Assembly (NCBI GenBank): GCA_905234535.1
Contig: CAJOII010000002.1
Coordinates: 1 to 56,521 of the forward strand
Direction: 5' to 3'
DNA from: an uncultured Ruminococcus sp.
GTDB lineage: Bacteria; Bacillota; Clostridia; Oscillospirales; Acutalibacteraceae
Length of the DNA stretch: 56,521 nt
Part shown: one piece after another, positions 50,764 to 56,521 of the stretch
Numbering within the stretch: position 1 is the first letter of the stretch
Layout: every line of letters begins with the position of its first letter
Program-made: the position numbers and the translations under genes
The notes under the pieces: model-generated
Told to the model about the DNA's origin: nothing
The model's input: the letters and a program-made list of their open reading frames with translations, nothing else
Database searches by the model: none

Positions 50764-53388
50764 ATGGATCAGCATATTCAACTCGTAGACAGCGTAGAGG
50801 CTTTGGAACAGAAGATCCTCGCTGTCAGACAGGCACAGAAAGAGTTTTCGCTCTTTTCTCAACAACAGGTAGACGAGATATTCAGAGCTGCGGCTGTCGC
50901 CGCTAATAAGGCGAGACTCAGTCTCGCAAAGCTCGCGGTCGAAGAGACCGGTATGGGCGTGGTGGAAGATAAGGTGATCAAGAACAACTATGCCGCCGAG
51001 TATATCTACAACGCGTACAAGAACACTCCCACCTGCGGCGTGATCGACGAGGACGAGGCGGGCGGTATGGTGAAGGTCGCTGAACCGATCGGCGTTGTCG
51101 CCGCGGTCATCCCGACGACGAATCCCACCTCTACCGCGATCTTCAAGTGTCTGATCTCGCTCAAGACCCGCAACGGCATCATCATCTCACCCCATCCGAG
51201 AGCGAAGAAGTCCACTATCGAAGCCGCGCGCATCATCTTAGACGCGGCGGTCAAGGCGGGCGCTCCCGAGGGGATCATCGCGTGGATCGATGTGCCCTCT
51301 CTCGATATGACCAACACCTTGATGAAAGAAGCGGATATCATCCTCGCGACCGGCGGCCCCGGCATGGTCAAGGCTGCGTATTCTTCCGGCAAGCCCGCGT
51401 TGGGCGTCGGCGCCGGCAACACCCCCGCGATCATTGACGACTCCGCGGATATCATCATGGCGGTCAACTCGATCATCCACTCGAAGACTTTCGACAACGG
51501 TATGATCTGCGCCTCGGAGCAGAGTGTGATCGTACTCGACAGCATCTATGATCGGGTCAAAGAAGAATTCAAATACAGAAACTGCTATTTCTTAGAAGGC
51601 GAAGAGCTCGACAAGGTCAGACACACCATCATCATCAACGGCTCTTTGAATGCGAAGATCGTCGGACAGAAGGCGCATACCATTGCAGCGCTCTCCGGCG
51701 TGGATGTTCCCGAGAGCGCGAAGATTCTGATCGGTGAGGTGGAGTCTGTTGAGCTTTCCGAAGAGTTCGCTCACGAGAAGCTCTCTCCGGTGCTCGCGAT
51801 GTATCGCGCGAAGGATATCGAGGACGCCTTCTCTAAGGCGGAGCGCCTGATCGCTGACGGCGGCTACGGTCACACATCCTCGATCTATCTCAACGAGGCG
51901 ACCGAGAAAGAGAAGCTCAAAGAGTTCTACTCAAGAATGAAGACCTGCCGTATCTTGGTCAACACCCCGTCCTCTCACGGCGGTATCGGCGATATCTACA
52001 ACTTCCGGCTTATGCCGTCTCTGACCTTGGGTTGCGGCTCATGGGGCGGCAACTCGGTCTATGAGAATGTCGGCGTCAAGCATCTGCTCAACATCAAAAC
52101 CGTCGCGAAAAGGAGAGAGAATATGCTGTGGTTTCGAGCACCTGAGAAGGTCTATATCAAGGCGGGCTGCCTGAGTGTCGCTTTAGACGAGCTCGGCGCC
52201 GTTATGCATAAGAAAAAGGCGTTTATCGTCACCGATACCTTTCTCTACCAGAACGGCTATACCCGAGCGATCGAGCAGAAGCTCGACGAGCTCTCTATCA
52301 TCCATACCACCTTCTGCGATGTCGCGCCCGATCCTACCTTGGGCTGCGCGAAGATGGGCGCTTCTCAGATGAGCGCCTTCGGCCCTGATGTCATCATTGC
52401 GATCGGCGGCGGCTCCGCGATGGACGCCGCGAAGATCATGTGGGTGCTCTATGAGCATCCCGAGGTAGACTTTGAGGATATGGCGATGCGCTTCATGGAT
52501 ATCAGAAAGCGCGTCTATACCTTCCCGACGATGGGTGAGAAGGCGTACTTTGTCGCGGTTCCCACCTCGGCGGGTACCGGCTCCGAGGTGACGCCCTTTG
52601 CGGTCATCACCGATGAAGATAGCGGCATCAAGTATCCGCTCGCCGACTATGAGCTTCTGCCCGATATGGCGATCGTCGACGCGGACATGATGATGAATGC
52701 TCCCGCGGGGCTGACATCCGCATCCGGTATCGACGCGGTGTCTCACGCGCTTGAGGCATATGCCTCTATTATGGCGACCGAATATACCGACGGCTTGGCG
52801 CTCGAGGCGCTCAAGGTCATCTTCGAATATCTCCCGAGAGCCTATCAGTCAGCCGTATCGAAAGAACCCGACAAAGAAGCGCGCGAGAAGATGGCGAACG
52901 CCGCCACCATTGCCGGCATGGCGTTTGCGAACGCGTTCCTCGGTGTGATGCACTCGATGGCTCACAAGTTAGGCGCTTTCCACCATATTCCTCACGGCGT
53001 CGCGAACGCTCTGATGATGGACGAGGTCCTGCTCTTCAACAGTAAGGAAGCGCCCACCAAGATGGGTACCTTCTCCCAGTATGATCATCCGCATACGCTG
53101 CATCGTTACGCTGAGGTCGCCGAGGCGCTTGGTGTAGAGGGTAAGGATGACGAAGAGAAGCTCCAAGGGCTGCTCCAAAAGATTGACATCCTCAAAGAGA
53201 CCATCGGCATCAAGCCCTCGATCAAGGACTATGTGCCCGATGAAGAGAAGTTCCTCGAGACTTTGGACGAGATGGCGGAGCAGGCGTTTGACGATCAGTG
53301 CACCGGTGCGAACCCGCGCTATCCGCTGATCTCAGAGATCAGGCAGATGTACCTCAACGCCTACTACGGCGAGCATAAGGATATATAA
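50764..53388 (+). CDS. adhE: Bifunctional acetaldehyde-CoA/alcohol dehydrogenase
   Basis: An 874-residue fusion enzyme that reduces acetyl-CoA to acetaldehyde and then to ethanol, recycling two NADH during fermentation. The N-terminal half is an aldehyde dehydrogenase with catalytic Cys249 in DNGMICASEQS and a GAGNTPAII loop. The C-terminal half (from about 450) is an iron-dependent alcohol dehydrogenase with IAIGGGSAMDAAK, PTSAGTGSEVTPFAVI and metal-ligand histidines in HSMAHKLGAFHHIPHG. Such proteins assemble into spirosomes. GGAGG lies nine bases before the ATG. A kinase-like gene follows after 12 bases. A Rex box governs the pair. Confidence 0.97.
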   Translation: MDQHIQLVDSVEALEQKILAVRQAQKEFSLFSQQQVDEIFRAAAVAANKARLSLAKLAVEETGMGVVEDKVIKNNYAAEYIYNAYKNTPTCGVIDEDEAGGMVKVAEPIGVVAAVIPTTNPTSTAIFKCLISLKTRNGIIISPHPRAKKSTIEAARIILDAAVKAGAPEGIIAWIDVPSLDMTNTLMKEADIILATGGPGMVKAAYSSGKPALGVGAGNTPAIIDDSADIIMAVNSIIHSKTFDNGMICASEQSVIVLDSIYDRVKEEFKYRNCYFLEGEELDKVRHTIIINGSLNAKIVGQKAHTIAALSGVDVPESAKILIGEVESVELSEEFAHEKLSPVLAMYRAKDIEDAFSKAERLIADGGYGHTSSIYLNEATEKEKLKEFYSRMKTCRILVNTPSSHGGIGDIYNFRLMPSLTLGCGSWGGNSVYENVGVKHLLNIKTVAKRRENMLWFRAPEKVYIKAGCLSVALDELGAVMHKKKAFIVTDTFLYQNGYTRAIEQKLDELSIIHTTFCDVAPDPTLGCAKMGASQMSAFGPDVIIAIGGGSAMDAAKIMWVLYEHPEVDFEDMAMRFMDIRKRVYTFPTMGEKAYFVAVPTSAGTGSEVTPFAVITDEDSGIKYPLADYELLPDMAIVDADMMMNAPAGLTSASGIDAVSHALEAYASIMATEYTDGLALEALKVIFEYLPRAYQSAVSKEPDKEAREKMANAATIAGMAFANAFLGVMHSMAHKLGAFHHIPHGVANALMMDEVLLFNSKEAPTKMGTFSQYDHPHTLHRYAEVAEALGVEGKDDEEKLQGLLQKIDILKETIGIKPSIKDYVPDEEKFLETLDEMAEQAFDDQCTGANPRYPLISEIRQMYLNAYYGEHKDI

Positions 53389-53400
53389 GGAGGCAGAGTG

Positions 53401-54156
53401 ATGAATACCGAAAATTTTGAGATTTTAGCAAAGCGCTCCAAAAAGGTCATTTACAAAGACGGCGACACCGTTCTCAAAGTATTTGACGAGAACTATTCCA
53501 AAGCCGATATCCTGAACGAAGCCCTCAACCAGGCGCGTATCGAAGAGACCGGACTGCCGGTTCCGAAGCTCTTAGAGGTATCGAAGATCGACGGCAAATG
53601 GGCGATCCGCTTAGAGTATATCGAGGGCAAGACCCTGACACAACTGATGGACGAGAATCCTGAGAAGATCGACGAGTATATCGACCTCTTCGTGGAGATC
53701 CAGAAAGAGATCTTTGCGAAACAGGCGCCCCTTCTCAACAAGATCAAGGACAAATTCAACCGCAAGATCTCCGCGTCCAAGTTTGACGCGACCGTGCGGT
53801 ATGAGCTGCACACCCGCTTAGACGCGATGAAGGATCACAAGAAGATTTGCCACGGCGACTTCTCTCCGTCGAATATCATCATCACCCCCGACGGCTCTCA
53901 CTTCATCCTCGACTGGTCCCATGTCACTCAGGGCAACGCCGCCGCGGACGCCGCGAGAGCGTATATGCTCTTCTGCTTAAAGGGAAAGAACGAGATCGCC
54001 GAGAAGTATCTCAGTGCTTTCTGCAAGAAGACCGACACCGCGAAGCAGTATGTACAGCGCTGGATGCCGATCGTTGCCGCGACCCAGTCCGTCAAGGGCA
54101 AAGAGGAAGAACAGGCGTTCTTAGAGCGCTGGGTCAATGTCGTTGACTATGAATAA
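53401..54156 (+). CDS. APH-family small-molecule kinase-like protein
   Basis: About 251 residues with the fold of aminoglycoside/choline kinases. A Lys in the N-lobe (TVLKVFDENYSK) and the catalytic and metal block CHGDFSPSNIII, then FILDWSH, are clear. The substrate is unknown; similar genes in Firmicutes are annotated as phosphotransferases without proven antibiotic activity. ATG 53401 (GTG 53398 is also in frame) is preceded by AAGGAGG. It lies 12 bases after adhE and is probably co-transcribed, so it may act in fermentation or redox metabolism rather than resistance. Confidence 0.78.
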   Translation: MNTENFEILAKRSKKVIYKDGDTVLKVFDENYSKADILNEALNQARIEETGLPVPKLLEVSKIDGKWAIRLEYIEGKTLTQLMDENPEKIDEYIDLFVEIQKEIFAKQAPLLNKIKDKFNRKISASKFDATVRYELHTRLDAMKDHKKICHGDFSPSNIIITPDGSHFILDWSHVTQGNAAADAARAYMLFCLKGKNEIAEKYLSAFCKKTDTAKQYVQRWMPIVAATQSVKGKEEEQAFLERWVNVVDYE

Positions 54157-54169
54157 ACGCTAAAAGAAA

Positions 54170-54197
54170 ACGGAGGACCTCGGTCCTCCGTCTTTTA
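54170..54197 (+). terminator. Terminator of the adhE operon
   Basis: ACGGAGGACC (54170-54179) pairs with GGTCCTCCGT (54182-54191), followed by T residues. Confidence 0.92.
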
Positions 54198-54200
54198 TTA

Positions 54201-54257
54201 TGAAATTTTGAAAAATGAAATCACGAAATTGTTTAAGAACTAAGAACCGAGAACTAA
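54201..54257 (+). repeat. Heptamer stop array at the 3' end of the CorC-like gene
   Basis: TAA at 54234 and 54241, CGA (mutated) at 54248 and TAA at 54255 are exactly 7 apart. A more decayed TGAAA series lies at 54201-54224. The array overlaps the stop region of the minus-strand gene. Confidence 0.7.
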
Positions 54258-55495
54258 CTCGAGCTGACGATTGCGGATATGATCCTGCGGTTTTTCACAC
54301 GCTTGACGGTGAAGAGAATGTTCTCATAGTGTACCGAGGCGCCCTTCTGCGGGATAGAGCCGAGCTGCTCCGAGATGAATCCGCCGACCGATACGCTCTC
54401 GATCTCTTCGCCCAGTGTGACGCCGAGCATCTCGAAGAGTTCAGAGAGATCCATATCGCCGGAGACGAGATACCGTCCGTCCTTGAGCTTTGTATAGGTG
54501 CGCTCGATCTCTTCATCCTCGTCCCAGATATCGCCGACGATCTCTTCGAGCAGGTCCTCCATCGTGACGATACCCAGCACACCGCCGTATTCGTCGGTGA
54601 CGATGGCAATGTTGAGCTTCTCTCTGCGAAAGTCGTTCAAAATATCCGACAGGCGCATCGTCTTATAGATGAAATGAGCGGGGGTGAGCATCTTCTTGAG
54701 ATCAATCTCATGTCCGAGAATCAGCGCTTCAAGAAAGTCTCTCGAGTGCAGTATCCCGATGATATTGTCGATGTTCTCTTCATATACGGGAATGCGCGAG
54801 TAGCGTTCCTTGAGGATGATCTCCTTGATCTCCTCGATCGGATCAGACAGCTCCACAGCGGTGACATCCACCCTCGGGGTGAGGATCTCGAACGCGGTCT
54901 TCTCGTCAAACTCCAGAGCCGACTGCACCAGCTCCGATTCTTCCTCCTCCAGGATCCCTTCCTCTTCGATCGACTCGATGATGTACTTGAGCTCGTCCTC
55001 GGTGACGGAGGGGGTGTCTTTCTTGATGTTCGCGATCTTCATAAAGAGCGCTTTGATTCCCATAAAGAAAAATACAAGCGGCGTCAGAAAGTAAGTCAGC
55101 GCTTTTAAAAGAAAAGCGGTGTGCAGCGTGACGGTGTCCGTTGCCTCTTTGCCGTAGCACTTCGGCACCACTTCGCCGAAGGTCAGCACCAGAAGTGTCA
55201 CGCCGCCGGTAGCGATCGCCGCGCCGTAATTTGCGAAAAGATTGATGCACAGCACGGTCGCGAGCGACGAGCAACCCAAGTTGACGACATTGTTGCCGAT
55301 GAGGATCGCGGTCAGCGCACGGTCAAAGTTGTCGCAGATCCATAAGGCGTTCTTCGCTCTGCGGTTGCCGGCGTCAGAGAGCGCCTTGAGTCGGATGGTA
55401 TTCGCGCAGGAGAAGGCGGTCTCCACACAGGAGAAGAACGCCGACAACGCGATCAGAACAACGATGATGATAGCATAAAGAAGATTCGTATTCAT
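54254..55495 (-). CDS. CNNM/CorC-family membrane protein with CBS domains
   Basis: A 413-residue protein of the hemolysin C / CorC family. A DUF21 (CNNM) membrane domain covers about 1-185, with helices such as YAIIIVVLIALSAFFSCVE, and the PKCYGK segment typical of this fold. Two CBS domains (about 205-325) follow, with RIPVYEENIDNIIGIL and IAIVTDEYGGVLGIVTMEDLLEEIVG. A CorC/HlyC C-terminal domain (about 340-413) ends it. Family members bind Mg-ATP and are implicated in magnesium or cobalt efflux; haemolysis is not implied. It is monocistronic on the minus strand. Confidence 0.9.
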   Translation of the reverse strand: MNTNLLYAIIIVVLIALSAFFSCVETAFSCANTIRLKALSDAGNRRAKNALWICDNFDRALTAILIGNNVVNLGCSSLATVLCINLFANYGAAIATGGVTLLVLTFGEVVPKCYGKEATDTVTLHTAFLLKALTYFLTPLVFFFMGIKALFMKIANIKKDTPSVTEDELKYIIESIEEEGILEEEESELVQSALEFDEKTAFEILTPRVDVTAVELSDPIEEIKEIILKERYSRIPVYEENIDNIIGILHSRDFLEALILGHEIDLKKMLTPAHFIYKTMRLSDILNDFRREKLNIAIVTDEYGGVLGIVTMEDLLEEIVGDIWDEDEEIERTYTKLKDGRYLVSGDMDLSELFEMLGVTLGEEIESVSVGGFISEQLGSIPQKGASVHYENILFTVKRVKNRRIISAIVSSS

Positions 55496-55578
55496 ATTTT
55501 CTCCGATAATACCGTATAATCGGTAAAGAATTCAGTTAAAGAATACAATTAAAACTACCTGATAATATTACAATATAG

Positions 55579-55597
55579 AAATTTATGGTATAAATTT
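55579..55597. other. AT-rich palindrome before the TepA-like gene
   Basis: AAATTTAT and ATAAATTT are perfect inverted copies around GGT. It sits just upstream of the -35 at 55609 and may be an operator. Confidence 0.35.
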
Positions 55598-55608
55598 GTA
55601 TTTTTCTC

Positions 55609-55637
55609 TTGTAGAATATATAAAAAGGTGCTATACT
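55609..55637 (+). promoter_or_regulatory. Promoter of the TepA-like gene
   Basis: TTGTAG (55609-55614), 17 bases and TATACT (55632-55637). Confidence 0.55.
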
Positions 55638-55713
55638 AAATAATGTTTTAAAATGGAGTTTTGTATACATTATTTTGTGCTTTCTCCGCAAACTATATGC
55701 GGAGGCGAAGAGA

Positions 55714-56412
55714 ATGCGAAATGATGAGATCTTATCCGAAGAGCAGGAAGAGAATCAGGACGAGAATGTGAACCCGCAGGATTCTCCTGTCCGCTTGGGT
55801 TCTGTGATCACCCACAGGGGCGATAAGGTGATCTACTGTCTGACCATCATCGGCCAGATCGAGGGACACTATATCTTACCCTCGAACAACAAGACCACCA
55901 AGTATGAGCACATCATCCCGACCTTGGTCGCGATCGATGAGGATGAGAATATCGGAGGTCTGCTTCTCTTGATCAACACCGCCGGCGGCGATGTCGAAGC
56001 GGGTCTTGCGATTGCGGAGCTGATCTCAGGGATGAAGAAGCCCTCGGTCTCGATCGTGTTGGGCGGCGGTCACTCGATCGGGATCCCGCTCGCCGTCTGC
56101 GCCGACAAGAGCTTCATCGTCAAGTCCGCGTCGATGACGGTGCATCCCGTGCGTACCACGGGTCTGACCGTCGGCGCGCCGCAGACCTTTGAGTATTTCA
56201 GGCGGATGCAGGAGAGGATCACCCGCTTCATCGTGGATAACTCCAATATCTCCGCGGAGGATTTCTCCTCCTTGATGCTCAACACCGGGGAGCTCGTCAC
56301 CGATATCGGCACCGTTTTAGACGGCGAGAAAGCGGTCGAATGCGGTCTGATCGACGCGGTCGGCACGCTTTCCGACGCCTTAGACGCTTTGTATGAAATG
56401 ATCAATAACTAA
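55714..56412 (+). CDS. ClpP-class serine protease, TepA/YmfB type
   Basis: A 232-residue ClpP-like protein. A polar, acidic N-terminus (about 1-35) is followed by the crotonase/ClpP fold: LLLLINTAGGDVEAGLAIAE (oxyanion strand), Ser121 in GGGHSIGIPLA and His144 in MTVHPVRT. TepA of Bacillus was linked to protein translocation and to degradation of small spore proteins. In Firmicutes it often precedes ftsK/spoIIIE, so that gene may lie past the window edge. The frame opens at TTG 55675; GGAGG lies eight bases before ATG 55714, which is chosen. The last 109 bases of the window hold no recognisable gene. Confidence 0.87.
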   Translation: MRNDEILSEEQEENQDENVNPQDSPVRLGSVITHRGDKVIYCLTIIGQIEGHYILPSNNKTTKYEHIIPTLVAIDEDENIGGLLLLINTAGGDVEAGLAIAELISGMKKPSVSIVLGGGHSIGIPLAVCADKSFIVKSASMTVHPVRTTGLTVGAPQTFEYFRRMQERITRFIVDNSNISAEDFSSLMLNTGELVTDIGTVLDGEKAVECGLIDAVGTLSDALDALYEMINN

Positions 56413-56521
56413 ATGCATGATATGAACCTGTCAAGAAAACAGGACAAACGAAGTTAATAAAAAGTTAGTGTGTTGAAAGACTGCAAAATTTATGAACGAA
56501 GTGGAGCGTAGCGGAACGGAG

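Noticed and set aside
53401-54156. Aminoglycoside resistance gene.
   Set aside because: The fold is that of APH kinases, but gene context with adhE and lack of specific resistance motifs do not support an antibiotic function.
54215-55108. A 297-codon frame opposite the CorC-like gene.
   Set aside because: The minus-strand protein has clear CBS and membrane domains; the plus frame has none and overlaps a repeat array.

Overview
The window is a chromosomal stretch from a Gram-positive, spore-forming, starch-degrading gut-type bacterium, most likely a Ruminococcus or close Oscillospiraceae relative. The clues are: the forespore protease GPR next to SpoIIP; a CtsR-McsA-McsB-ClpC stress operon; a PyrR-type attenuator; clostridial promoters (TTGACA-17-TATAAT); GatCAB; a bifunctional AdhE behind a Rex box; and five secreted proteins with type I dockerins, two of which are starch-active or starch-binding. 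Dockerins plus amylases point to an amylosome like the one known from Ruminococcus bromii. The genus is an inference. No rRNA, tRNA, phage, IS element or CRISPR array was seen, and the coding style is uniform.

Layout. 1-6.2 kb: a flavodoxin-like protein, a GH13 alpha-amylase with an internal dockerin, and a three-gene polar amino acid ABC importer. 6.2-11.2 kb: a possible small RNA unit, then ctsR-mcsA-mcsB-clpC behind two CtsR operators. 11.2-12.7 kb: a dockerin protein of unknown function. 12.8-21.9 kb, minus strand: a pyrimidine operon pyrC-carB-pyrK-pyrD-pyrF-pyrE-pyrB-pyrI with a PyrR-binding loop and terminator in its leader; carA and pyrR are not in the window. 22-22.6 kb: dCMP deaminase. 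22.7-25.7 kb: an ECF sigma factor, a membrane anti-sigma-like protein and a membrane-anchored, possibly carbohydrate-binding surface protein. 25.8-31.6 kb: housekeeping and poorly known genes, including a cytosolic BMP-like protein with a ParB-like N-terminus. 31.7-34.7 kb: two convergent dockerin proteins, a CHAP-SH3 cell-wall hydrolase and a papain-like protease. 34.8-41 kb: gpr, spoIIP, an acidic membrane protein, dusB, glyA and rarA. 41.1-45.3 kb: a non-catalytic starch-binding dockerin protein followed by a dockerin-less GH13 amylase. 45.6-50.6 kb: aspS-gatC-gatA-gatB. 50.6-56.5 kb: Rex-controlled adhE with a small-molecule-kinase-like gene, a CorC/CNNM-family protein and a TepA/ClpP-like protease.

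How the parts fit. The five dockerins share a near-identical signature (xDATxIQ), so one cohesin class probably recruits amylase, starch-binding protein, peptidoglycan hydrolase and protease to one cell-surface complex. The ECF/anti-sigma/surface-protein cluster is a candidate sensor for that substrate. A recurring non-coding feature is a family of intergenic elements made of a period-7 array of stop triplets, usually beside a GC-rich palindrome. In two of them the neighbouring gene's own stop codon is in register with the array.
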